From Balanoglossus misakiensis (Eukaryota > Hemichordata): DNA of 64,000 nucleotides. Below the pieces are notes generated by a model. That model was not told the origin of the DNA and did no database searches. It saw only the letters and a list, made by a program, of their open reading frames with translations. Below are positions 26,428 through 40,469 of this stretch, piece after piece (position 1 is the stretch's first letter; every line of letters begins with the position of its first letter). The DNA lies in NCBI GenBank assembly GCA_040954595.2, contig CM082586.2:7316001-7380000 (forward strand). The letters run 5' to 3'. A program made the translations under genes and the position numbers.

Positions 26428-26429
26428 TT

Positions 26430-28310
26430 CAACATTAAATAAGAACTTGTAGAAGCCCCATCTGACACCATTATGCAACCATATGTTTGATTTATATATA
26501 TATATTTAAAAACAGTAATCTGAAGTCAATATTTTTTCTACAATTTTGTTCGGTCGTTTTTGATATGGCACATTAATTGTGACCCCGTGATGGTTATAGC
26601 CCTGTTATACATTAGATGCTTCAAAGCATACATCAAAATTAATATTTCTGTGAGTGTTTGTGTCATCACTTGACGAGCTAATTTAAGCTCTTATTTTTCT
26701 CTTCACGACATGTTATGTAGTGAATATACTGTGATATTTTTAGCAGGATTAACAGAGTCACCAATTTCTTGTTTTTCCACACAGCCGCACAAAAATCCGT
26801 ACCCGTGTAGGCCCTGTCAAGTGCCTCTTTCCTGCGAGGAAATATGTCATCAACAACTGCTTGAGAATGTGTGGAGAAGAGAGCAACATACTCATGACTG
26901 GCCTTCAGTGTGGTGCACCCCCTTCAGTGCGCGGACCAAATCTCAACAATGCTGGGATTTCTACTCTTTTGTACATATATATATTTCCCAGAACACCCCT
27001 AGACCTGTATAGGGACTGAGAGAGTGACAGATAGGCTATTTGAAGCCTTCTATGTATTTGTATTTGTTTCCAAGGCAACCTAACCAGTGTAGCTTGGAGT
27101 TGTGCAGTTCAAAGGTCAGCCTGGTAGCTGACATCAATTTTGTACTCCCACACTTTTTATTAATTATTTTGAACGTAACCTGTTATTTGGTGGGAAGAGG
27201 GGGCAGTAGACTTCTCACCTATGTGGGAATTATCTTGTCTGTAACCTTTATTAGCACTGTGATGTCCAAGAATGGGTTTTGTAAAAATTTTGCTATTGTG
27301 AGTGGCACTCTGATCGAGTCGCCATAAAATATTTTTTTTTTCATTTTCTGGTGAAGGAATTTTACTGCATAACTTTGTAGGGTCAATGAACAACACATAT
27401 TTTGCAAGTGGTCTTGAACGATGTGGTACATTGGATTGTACTCCAAGTACTACCCATGGCATGCAAAAATCGGAGCATTTGGAAGAAAGAGGAATTGAAG
27501 GAAAGAAATAATTAGTCCTACCAAGAGAGGGCTGTGTCATACACTCGCCTGTATATCAAAATGCCGAATAGTGGATTTAAAAAAAAAGAATAATTGGTCC
27601 CAACAAGAGAGGGCGCTGTTACACGCTTCCTTGTACACCACTTTTCTGTGCACCACGAGGCATTCAAAATCTTGGTTGGCTGGTTGTGGTGCGTGTGGCA
27701 CAGGGCAAACAGTCCTTCATTCTCGAGTTTCAAATTAAATTATACAACAGTTAATACAGAGCTTGACTTATTCCACTATCGGTTACTTTTAAACATTCTG
27801 GTCTTGTGAAATCTTGCAGTGAACACAAAACATTGCTTATAATTAAACCCTCATATTGTGATAGATATTTTTTATCATGTAAGAAAGTATTTTTGTGAAA
27901 TTCATATGCTGCGTGATTAGGGAAAAATGCAGCACAGGAAAATGTAAACTTACCACAGAACCATGCTATATGTCATCATATTCATAGCTTGAGAAATCAC
28001 ATGACAGTTTTTGGTTCATATGCAAATTAACTAACAGCTGATGTGTATTTCATTTTGAATCATATTAAATAATGATTATAAAAAAGTAGCTTTTTTGCAG
28101 TATTTATTCTGAATGTCATTCCATCAGTCATGAATATAGACAACTACATCTTTGAATGAGAGGGCAGAGTACCTTTCTTGAAGGAAAACGCTGTAGTATT
28201 CATTTTTACAGGCCATTTAGGAATCCCTGTCGTCTCTCTTAAAATACTGGTAACCGGACTCGAGAAAGTAATTTCTTGAATACGCTATTTAAATCAACTG
28301 AACATGGTTG
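26430..28310. other. Intergenic stretch, no gene seen
   Basis: AT-rich DNA between the Rag gene and the FAD enzyme. Open frames here lack domains and splice partners. Two similar passages (27,505-27,545 and 27,585-27,625, each with CAAGAGAGGGC) suggest an old local duplication. The promoter of the FAD gene should lie at the right end, but no TATA box is evident. Confidence 0.5.
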
Positions 28311-28326
28311 TCATTTACACAAATAT

Positions 28327-28380
28327 TAGCCCGGAGACCAGGGCGTCGATCTTTTCCCCGATGCCCTGGTCTCCGGGCTA
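28327..28380. mobile_element. 54-bp hairpin element with 9-bp TSD
   Basis: A perfect 18-bp inverted repeat (TAGCCCGGAGACCAGGGC and its complement) surrounds an 18-bp centre. CACAAATAT flanks both sides (28,318-28,326 and 28,381-28,389). It has the structure of a transposon reduced to its ends, about 200 bp upstream of the FAD enzyme start. Confidence 0.85.
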
Positions 28381-28576
28381 CACAAATATAGTCACCTGTT
28401 CTTGGTGTATACTTTGCACTCTGGTTAACCTATTGGGCCTGGCCTACTGGGTTATCAGTGTCATCAAAATGGCATTAGCAGTTATAACATTTTGAAAAGT
28501 ATTCACGCAGTGTTTGTGCAATTTCTGGTTGTGTCTGCCTCGTGTGTTTCTGCAAATCACCCCGTGTTTCTACATA

Positions 28577-31575
28577 ATGTCTGCTCAAAACGTGGATCTC
28601 TATGACCTGTGTATTGTAGGCGCTGGTCTGATCGGTTCGGCGGCCGCCAGACACGCAACTCTTATTTCACCGGACTCCCGGGTCATTCTTGTCGGACCAA
28701 AGGAACCCAAGGTGAGAGCTGGCGTAGCTACCCCAGTTTTGAGAAAGTGTATTTAATTAACCAGCGCATTTAAATTCTAACCTGCATGGGCTCAGCCTTA
28801 TAAGGTCTGAGCCGGTGCGAAAATGATACGGAATTTGCTGTGGGGGGGGGGGGGGGGTCAAGTTTGGCAAAATTCAGAAACTAACGACACTGCCTGGTTA
28901 TCATGAATTATTGAACTGGTAGTAAAATTTGTAGAGTTGATTTATTTGTTTCGTTGTGCTTTTGTTGATGGTGTGATTGGTTGGTCGGCAGAGATAAGAG
29001 GACAGAGTATAAAAAAGAGAAACGGGCCATGTTTCATCACTTTTTGTGGGTCTGTGTATCAAGTGAATTTTCTCGTTATTTCCCTTCTAAAGTTACGAAA
29101 CGTGTGATGATCTTTCAGGATCGACTCGAGTGCAATCACGGCATTTTCGGGGCCCACTTCGACGAGGCACGAATCACAAGGACATTAGAGTCAGATCCGG
29201 TCTGGGCAGAGTTAACCAAAAGATCGGTTGAACGCTACAGGGAAATAGAGATGAAATCGGGTAATTAGACACCTCAATTTAATGTCATACCGTTATTTCA
29301 TTCAAGTTCCGCATTAGCTGTAACTTTTCACTGTGATTTTAATGGTTTTGTTTGTGTATCTACGGCAGATTTTTGATCCAATTCATGAGTGATGATGATG
29401 AAACGCCCAGCATTTACCTTAGCATCACAACATGTGTATAATCAGCATTGTTATTGTGCGACATTCGAATTGAAGTCCGGACTAGAATTCATTTGTCAAC
29501 AATAACAATGGCCGTTACACATCGCATACAGGCTGTGTTGACAAGTGGTGTACATGTGTACTTGGTATATTAGCATGATGTTTGGCGTACAGCAAGACGT
29601 TCACCTTTTATACTCGAATTTCTCTCAATACAGGTGTGAAGTTCTTTACCGATGTTGGTTTTATGGCAGTCTTTGTAAAGAACAGTATCCTGGGGCGAAA
29701 AGCAAAGCAGAATGTCCAAGATCTGGACACAGTGGTCCAAATACTGACCAAGAGCGAAGTTGCTCAACAATTCCCGTTTCTGTCAATCAACGACGACAGC
29801 GAGGCGGTCTTGGAGATCAGAGACGCCGGCATCGTCAACCCGCGAGCACAGATCGGCGCGCAGCAAAAGCTGGCGCGACGGCAAGGCTGCGACGTCATTG
29901 ATGACGTGGTCGACAGGGTGGCCGAGTTGGTCGGGGTTCCGAAACGCATGAAGGTCACCACAGCCAGTGGTCGGGAGATCTTCGCCAGAAGGGTGCTGCT
30001 GACCACCGGAGCGTTCACGGGATTCAGAGACCTGCTTCCGCCGGGGAAGACACTGGACACCAAATTGGCCAGCTTCACGGCTGTCTTGGTCGAGATCAGC
30101 GCGACGGACGCAGCGCGACTGAAAGATATGCCGTCAGTCTTGGTGTACACCGATGATGAACCACGTCGCCATAACAGCATCTTACCGCCAGTTAAATATC
30201 CAAACGGTATGTGTTTGTAAATTCTCAGCATTTTATAGTAGTCAAATACAGTCAAGTCTGTCTAAGCGGCCAGTCAAGGATATTTACTAAATTGGCCTTT
30301 ACAGACAGGTGATCTTAATATCTATATGCATATGCAAATGGTAGCAGAAGCAGTGAAACAGTGCAGTAAATGATTACATTTTCAAATGCTTTACATATCT
30401 ATCAAAGTATGGAATTTGCCTTATACACAACCATGTGTCTGTAAATTAGCAAATGTGGACAAAGTTGTAGGAGGTTCCACATGATCAAACATGGAACTTT
30501 TGTATCATTTACCACGTACTTTGCCAATTAACCCATGTAAATCCAACTTTTTGTAGACAGTGATATATAGACCCACATATCGCTTACTTCAAAGCACGCC
30601 GTAGTAGCCACCCTAATTATGAAAGAACAGCATGAGAAGTATCATGGCTTTCACTAAGAGGCACATTTCACCGTCTTGTCGCCCTGAAGGTAAATACTAC
30701 TTGAAACTTGGCCAAGGTGCAGAGCACGAGAGGGAACTGAAGACCGCGGGAGAAGTCGCTAAATGGTACATCACAAGAGGCGATTCCAACTTGTACCGGG
30801 CTCTCTCCAATAAGCTGTTAAGTGTAGTTAAAGGTATAGACACTGCGATTGAAGCCAACCTATGAAAAATAGTTCTCTTATATCACCCTTTGTACTTTTG
30901 ACATATATAGTGAAAGCGTTTCCATTGAGCCGCTTTGTACTGATTGACAGCTGATTGCTGTTTTGATTATTGTCATGCCAACCATACGTCTGACACCATA
31001 CGTTTGGCTGACAAAACATCAATCGATGCTTCTCGCATATTGATTAAAATCACCACTTGCGTCAGAGAATCTGATTCTGTTCGCATGAGGAGTTTGCATT
31101 GTGTCTTTCATGACCACGGAATATGAATCCGTCATATTGGAGAAATTAAATTCATTCCTGCATTTGTCTGTCCTATTGTGTCTTACTCTGGTTTAACGCG
31201 TCTGAAATTAATTTAAAGGAAATCCTACGTCTCTGGTATAGTTCAGTAAGTACCATGATGAAAATAATGTAAAAAGTGGCTGTTTTGTTACCGAATCATG
31301 TTTCCTTCTCCTATATATTTTCACCCGTAGGCGTCACGCCGTTATCTGTTCACGGGGACGGCTGCGTGCTCACGCGCACACCCACGGGTCAGCTCTACTG
31401 CGACCTGGTGACCCCGTCGCTCGGAGTGATCGTCGGAGGGAATGGGCTAGCGGCCAAGTCGGCTGACGAGATCGGAAGAATGGGCGCCAGAATGATCATC
31501 GCTGGCAACTGGGACCACCATCTACCGCGAGAAAAGTTTACAGCAAGGTTTAAAGTCGACACGTCCAAACTTTAA
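28577..31575 (+). CDS. Peroxisomal FAD-dependent amine oxidase (MSOX/PIPOX-like)
   Basis: Five exons: 28577-28711, 29119-29260, 29634-30206, 30690-30833, 31331-31575. Phases close to give 412 aa. The N-terminus has a Rossmann FAD motif, IVGAGLIGSAAARH (about 13-26). Near the C-terminus, CVLTRTP (343-349) aligns with the CMYT-type segment of monomeric sarcosine oxidase and PIPOX, whose Cys binds FAD covalently. The following GVIVGGNGLAAKSADEIG resembles their second glycine-rich FAD segment. The last residues are SKL, the classic type-1 peroxisomal signal. By family it should oxidise a secondary or N-methyl amine and release hydrogen peroxide inside peroxisomes. The substrate is unknown, and it is not an obvious orthologue of a named human enzyme. 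The ATG at 28577 has A at -3. Confidence 0.88.
28840..28858 (+). repeat. Poly-G run in FAD-gene intron 1
   Basis: An uninterrupted G tract of about 17 bases after a TG. Length may be unreliable because such runs sequence poorly. Confidence 0.85.
29380..29600 (+). repeat. Dispersed repeat, copy C
   Basis: Related to 6,690-6,965 and 23,007-23,200. It ends about 35 bp before the acceptor of exon 3 of the FAD gene, so it may supply part of the intron's branch region. Confidence 0.6.
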
Positions 31576-31704
31576 AGGGCGGGTGTCGTCCCGTCTGCGG
31601 CTGCGCATGCGGCGAACAAAGCACATCAGACACAGAATGCATCTGCTATCTAATCGTCTTGTTTTGAGAGACAGGCTGTTTTTTTATCTCATTGATGTTA
31701 TTTT

Positions 31705-31710
31705 AATAAA
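31705..31710 (+). terminator. AATAAA polyadenylation signal for the FAD enzyme
   Basis: About 130 nt after the stop codon at 31,575. A second AATAAA lies about 65 bp further on. Confidence 0.5.
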
Positions 31711-31719
31711 AAAGTACTT

Positions 31720-32580
31720 GCGAACAGCTTAGCAATTAATCCCGGCTAAATCGTCTTCCGAGGAGAGCAATAAATATAATAATGAATTATATTGTCATAA
31801 AAACACGCTTTTGGATTAAGCGGATAATCAAATATACTTTAATCCCAATTGCCGAATGGATTCCAATTTTTATTTAAAAAAGACCGATCTCGTTTTGATT
31901 AATCCCTGCGCTCTAATGAAAAACGTGTGGTTTGATTGAGTGAATTACAGAAGTTTTTGTGGGACAAGGTTACATAGACGCTTTAATTCTAAAATAATTG
32001 CACAGTGGAAAAGCCAGACCAGCCTACTCCCTTGTCGTGCGGTCAGATGTGGAAAATACCGGGACAGAGCAGTACCTCTATGATATTATATATATTAAGA
32101 AAATTACACGTTGTATGAACCTCGGAGACAAATTTCCAGAAAATTTAATGTTCTCCAAACATCCAAGTTCTTTACTATTAATATTAAAGTGTCTAGGGAC
32201 TCTTTTTGAGAACATGGTGTTCCTCACCGTCTTATCTTCATTGAAAAAAAACATTGCTTTATATTTAATTCTCCATAGAGTTAACACAGAAATTTTCGGC
32301 CATTTTGAATTTCAAATTTGAGACAATTTTGCTCTCTTTTTCAAAATTATGCAGGGTGACTCCAAATTCGTATTCTCAACTTTCAAAGAGAATAACATAA
32401 AATTACCGCGAGCAAAATATGAGAGAGAGAACGTTTATGTACCGCCTATCTTCACCGTCGACATACACGCGTGTAACATCCGGTATGTATATTAATCTCT
32501 AGCTGTATTCATTCACTGATTTGCATATTTATCAGATATATATTCCCTGAATGACACGTGAGTGACAGACATCCGTGCGA
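31720..32580. other. Intergenic stretch, no gene seen
   Basis: AT-rich spacer between the FAD enzyme and the GFUS-like gene. No frame with recognisable content. The GFUS-like promoter should lie in the last few hundred bases. Confidence 0.5.
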
Positions 32581-32599
32581 TTGTCGAACTCAAACAACA

Positions 32600-32650
32600 C
32601 TGAAGCCATTCGTTGTCATATACTCAGTTAACGACACACACGACTAACAG
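32600..32650 (+). other. Possible non-coding first exon of the GFUS-like gene
   Basis: A strong donor, CAG|GTAAGA, ends at 32,650. A matching acceptor, CTTAAAG, ends at 32,810, four bases before the start codon. The left border (transcription start) cannot be fixed from sequence. Confidence 0.4.
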
Positions 32651-32778
32651 GTAAGATTTTATTCATCAAGATATCAATTCCATTCTTGGTAAGTTGCATT
32701 TTAAGAAATACTTAACGGTCACTGAATGTAAAATTTACTTCGGTAAAATTGAAAGGGTTCTTTGCTTCCTTATCTTAA

Positions 32779-35896
<3,118 letters not shown>

Positions 35897-35899
35897 CTT

Positions 35900-38800
35900 T
35901 TCAAAGTCGAAGGAGCATGCGTCGACGACGGGTGCGCACGCACGTTGACGATGGAAGTCTTACCGTCTGCCCACACTGTGATGGCTTCGCAAAAAAAAAA
36001 TAGGATTTAAGAAACATTTTGGGGGGTTGGGTTTAAGCGAAATAGTTCATACGTACGCTTGTGGCAGCCAAACTTGGATAAGAATTACAGATTTAGGCGT
36101 AATAGTGTATAAATCGTGTATAGATTAGCCCATACATACATACATACATGCATACATCCTGGAACCGTGTTAGCCGTCATGATACCTCCTGACGATGGCG
36201 CCCTCCAAAAATTAGCAAAACTTCAAATCTGGTACGCTGTCACCTGATCAGAAAAGACCCAATCAGACATTTGAGAAATCACGCCCTCGTAAGGCAGCTA
36301 CTAGTATGCAGAAATATTTTCGGGTTCTACTGACGACACCATCCCTCTGGGAATCTCGCGATTGAATGATTCTCTGCTCGCTCGCACAACTTTTCAACCA
36401 CGGTCCACCGATGCTCCTAGCAACTTCAGTTGGCCTTTGACCTCCGCTGAGTCCTCGTGAGATTCGAGCCTCCTCTCGGCGCGCACTCCACCAGTCTCTC
36501 CTAATATCGCATGACGTCAGAGCATTCATATCATGCCAACGTTTCAGCGATACGGTAGATCTACTCCGGAGAGCTGTACAAATGTGTATATAATATGTTT
36601 ACCGAGTACCTGTCCGTGTCATAAAAACTCAACTCGAAATTGGGTCTACATGTATTGAGACATATACCAGACTAAGTGGCTACATAACTCCGTCTCAACC
36701 TCTGCTATGACGTCAATCTTTACGACCCCTTAGAGTCCCCGTAAAACGGATTTTCGTGTGAATGCGTTCTGCATAACATGAAATGTTGTATTTTTGTTAT
36801 GCCCTTTTTCGTGTGACGACTTATGAAAAATCGCAAAATATGATAATGCAACCACGTGACACTTAAGGAAGCTTAGTTGTTGGACGTCTGTACATTTGCA
36901 ATCAAGTTTTCTGTGAGAATTCAAGACCCGATATTTATGTGATCGGAACTGCCCGGGAGAGGGGGGGGGGCTGAATCTTAGACCTAAATCGTTACTTGGC
37001 AAATAAATTCCAAGTTGGAAGTTTGCCCGTGGTTTTACATTGTGCGGGTTGTGTAGGTTTCAAGATCAAGGGCTACAGTCACGGTATAGACTGATAGGTA
37101 CGCTGGGTAGGTAAACTTTACTGGCGAGGAGTGACAATGTGTTGTTGACGAAAGAATTTATAATGGGAAGTTGATCAAGGCAGAACCACAGGCACCTGCA
37201 AATGTCGAACGGACCTTTAGTATATAGGCCTATTACATGTACTAGTATACGACAGAGGCCGTTCGACATTCTCAGTCACCTGTGTTCAGGACAATGTTCA
37301 GATCGCGACTAATTATATATAAACGTGGCACTTGCCATGGGCCAACCAACGCTGACATACATACATATATAAACCCAGATTACGACGAAATGAAGTGTAA
37401 AAATAGGAGCACACACCGCGTCCCGGTTCTTTCCCTTAGGTGACGTTGCCAAGGAGACGCAGAAAACAAGTTCGCGACAAAGGTCACGATGGAATCCAGC
37501 GCACGGTCATCGCACCGCAACCAATGCCACCGGTTCAAAGTACAGAAATACAGACAACAGGGGTAAATTCAGCTTAGATTAAGTCTTACCTCAAGAGGAA
37601 TGTAAAACTTACAAACTAGCATGAAAAATAGAAGCGGGACTAAATGCATCTTGTAAGGCGATACTTCACAATGCTTTATTGTTGAACACGTTACTGAATC
37701 GATTAAAAGTGCTTTTAGCTAGTGGCAATAATATACATCGAATAAAATACACAATATAAAGATTTCTTTAGATACAAAAAAACTTCAATAATGGGAAAGT
37801 GGATTTTCCACTTGGGCTATTGTGACTGCTGCGTCATAAAATGCATCCATTATATCAGCTGGACGGAGCAGTTAAGGGCAATATAAAAAATACTGTTGGT
37901 AGCGTTTTGGTGGAGCCAGGCAAGAGAAACTATTCGTTTCACGGAGAATCGGAAGTTGTTTGTGTCCGATTTAGAAGGTCGCTTTCTACGAATGGGATCA
38001 CTTGCAGTCGTGTGTGGAATGACAGCGAGATCCGCTTCGTGATACAATAAAGGCATTGGATTTATGACTCTCGCGCTCAACAGGTGGTCAATGGTCTTTG
38101 TTGAGTCCCTTTTGGTTGTGAGAACGACTCTCTCGAAAAACGAATAGTTTCCTTTCTTGTCTCGGTTGCTACTACACTCCTTCTGAATAAATACATTACC
38201 TACATCATTGTGGAGTGTTCCTAATTACATAATTGACTGATTGTATGTATACAATAACTTGACAATAAATAAGACGTTATGGCACTAGAAAGGGGTTGGC
38301 AGCACCGTCGTGACTTCTCGGCCGCTGAATTTAGCGCTCGAGTCGGCGGGAAAAATGGCCGTTCCCACGGAAACGGGAGGGTGGCGGCGAGATACGTACT
38401 ACGGGTCACGGCATGCGATCGGTGGTTTTTTATAAACGTTTGTTTGGTTGTGAGAAGATTGTGACTTAAAACTGGAGATAATTCCGATCGACGTCCTTTC
38501 TCGTGATTTGAAACAGAGATCACGCTTTGCTATTGTTCGCGGCCGACCCCGCTTTCTCCCGAATGCACGACTTGGTCACCCGCCAGTGGTTTCGTACACG
38601 TGTTTTTGTAATGGAACGCGCCGGGGGCCGTCACAAAATATCGGCTGCAGCAGCGCAATAAAATACCGTTGACGTCACAACCAGGTTTTGTTTCGAAGCA
38701 AGCTTTAGTTCTCCCGACCACCTAAAACAAAATAAACGTAGAAAACTTCCATTCGTGGAATTGTTACTTAATGAATGGCATAATTCACATTTTTAGTGTT

Positions 38801-39230
38801 TTGTCTGGGAGACGCTTTAAGACGCTCCCTCGACTGACATGTCCGAACAGGGTCTTGGTAGAAAACAACGGAATTCGAATCAATTGTCATCGAACAATGG
38901 CGTCAACGTCATTTGTCCAAACAGTGACTTCGCTCATCTTGTCTCTTCGTTTGTCACTGTAAAAAGTGACTTCCGTCCTGGACGAACACAATTCTAGTCA
39001 ATGATTCGCAGTATACGGGGAATCCGGACGCTGATCCCTTCCCCTGTAGACGGAAAATCCCCTGAGCAATGATAATCAGATATCTCCTACGAGTGTCCGT
39101 TTTCTAGGTATTGGGTGATAGAATGTACTGCATAGCGGACGGACACAGACTCGTGGGGGAATTCTCCGAAGTAGTAAATGTGGAAATTATTGTCGGTTTG
39201 CCAGGTACACAGAGATTGGTGACGTCACGG
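35900..39230. other. Intergenic stretch with a CpG-rich patch
   Basis: No convincing gene. A hairpin lies at 37,201-37,270. At 38,280-38,420 there is a CpG-rich patch with GCGGGAAAAATGGCCG, resembling adjacent E2F and YY1 sites around an ATG at 38,355; its frame stops after 26 codons without a good donor. A TGACGTCA site lies near 39,221. The patch may be a promoter of an unrecognised transcript. Confidence 0.45.
37201..37270. repeat. 70-bp hairpin
   Basis: AATGTCGAACGG at the left end and CCGTTCGACATT at the right end form a 12-bp perfect inverted repeat. No target duplication recognised. Confidence 0.6.
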
Positions 39231-39232
39231 GT

Positions 39233-40420
39233 TCAGTCGCCAGGGTAAATAATTCTGATTGCCGTTTCCGCGGTTTCGTCATCCTCGATCACATTCTCGG
39301 GGATGATTTTCGAGCCGTGCTCAACACCCAAGAGCCATTGAATAATTCTGGTGTTCGTTTCCTCGTCAATGTCCGCACTGCCTTGAGTCTGTTCAAAGTT
39401 TGTTTTCCCCGTGGCGTTGTTTTCTTCTTCGTTTGTTGTTGTTCCATCGTTCTCTTGCCCGTACCTGCCCTGCTCGGCCGATTTCGGCGAGCTGCCCTCG
39501 GAGATGGAGTTCCTTTCGTTCTCTATCTCGTTTGATGTGTAGGAATCGGGTATCGGCGATCGCTTCGTCGGCGTTGTCGTCCCCGTTGAGTTGGCGATGG
39601 CCAGTTTCAGCGTCTCGTGAGGCACGCTCTTGCGCCGCGCCGCCGGTCCGTAACTGTAGAGTCTGGCGGGCGTCGAGGCCCTCCTCGGCAGTGTGGTGCT
39701 GAGTTCTGACCCACTGCTGTTACTCGTCCGTTTCACCGGCGAACTGAGCCTCTCAAAAACATTCTGGTTTTTATCGACTGTCCTGAATGGGGATTCCGAT
39801 CGAGGTCGCGGTGTCGGTCTCTCCGCGCGCCCCACGTGAAAGTCTGTATCCGGGGCACTGTGTGTGCTGAGCGACGATACGCTCTGCACCGGTCGAAGCG
39901 TCGGGGACCGCTTTTTCTGTTTCTGAACCGGCAGCGCATTTTCATCGCGGGAAGATTTCCTCGCGATCGCCGATTTCCTGGCTCTCGGCCGCGCCGTCAT
40001 CGCCACGCTGCCGGGTCGCGCACTCAGCGGCGGGAGCTCCACGCTCTTGCCGGCGATCTCCGGGGCGCTGCACCGTCGTCTCCGCAGGGCCTCGAAGCTC
40101 GGGACCAGAGACTGTCCCCTCGCGCTCTTCTCGACCACCGGCTCCAGCGCCTTCAAGGTGACGTTCGGGTGGCCACTGGTGAAATTCCTCAGAAAGGAGC
40201 CGCTGTTACGGGGCGTGTTGGCCGCCGCGGTGCCGGCGTCCGGTCGGGCCGACGGGCACCGCTGGATGTTCAGTCGGTTGGCTTGTTTCTCCAGCATAGT
40301 GTCGAACGCGGACGTCTCGCTGCTGCTGCTGACTGCTGACTCACTCCTGATCGCTCCGAGCTTTATACCGTCCGTCGTGAGCGGGGTAGCGCAATTCATG
40401 GCAGGGTACGGTTCCCACAC
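39233..40420 (-). CDS. Hypothetical 395-aa Ser/Pro/Arg-rich protein
   Basis: A single open frame of 395 codons, by far the longest in the window, in GC-rich, CpG-rich DNA. I do not recognise the family. Residues 1-330 are low-complexity and probably disordered, with SP/TP phosphosite-like pairs (SSPVKRT, RRASTPAR, TPTKRSPIP) and basic clusters (RRRR at 113-116, KQKKRS) that could act as nuclear signals. The last 50 residues look ordered and acidic, with TRIIQWLLGVE. A second ATG at codon 8 is also possible. A candidate acceptor near 40,643 may mark a 5' UTR intron. The alternative is a chance frame in GC-rich DNA, but length, composition and the structured tail argue for a real gene. Confidence 0.7.
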   Translation of the reverse strand: MWEPYPAMNCATPLTTDGIKLGAIRSESAVSSSSETSAFDTMLEKQANRLNIQRCPSARPDAGTAAANTPRNSGSFLRNFTSGHPNVTLKALEPVVEKSARGQSLVPSFEALRRRRCSAPEIAGKSVELPPLSARPGSVAMTARPRARKSAIARKSSRDENALPVQKQKKRSPTLRPVQSVSSLSTHSAPDTDFHVGRAERPTPRPRSESPFRTVDKNQNVFERLSSPVKRTSNSSGSELSTTLPRRASTPARLYSYGPAARRKSVPHETLKLAIANSTGTTTPTKRSPIPDSYTSNEIENERNSISEGSSPKSAEQGRYGQENDGTTTNEEENNATGKTNFEQTQGSADIDEETNTRIIQWLLGVEHGSKIIPENVIEDDETAETAIRIIYPGD

Positions 40421-40469
40421 CGTGACAACGTCGAGTCACACGTCACTGCGGTGACTCTCTTGGCAACAT

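Noticed and set aside
38279-38464. 61-codon frame and an ATG in strong context at 38,355
   Set aside because: The frame from 38,355 ends after 26 codons without a convincing donor; the patch is better read as promoter-like CpG-rich DNA.
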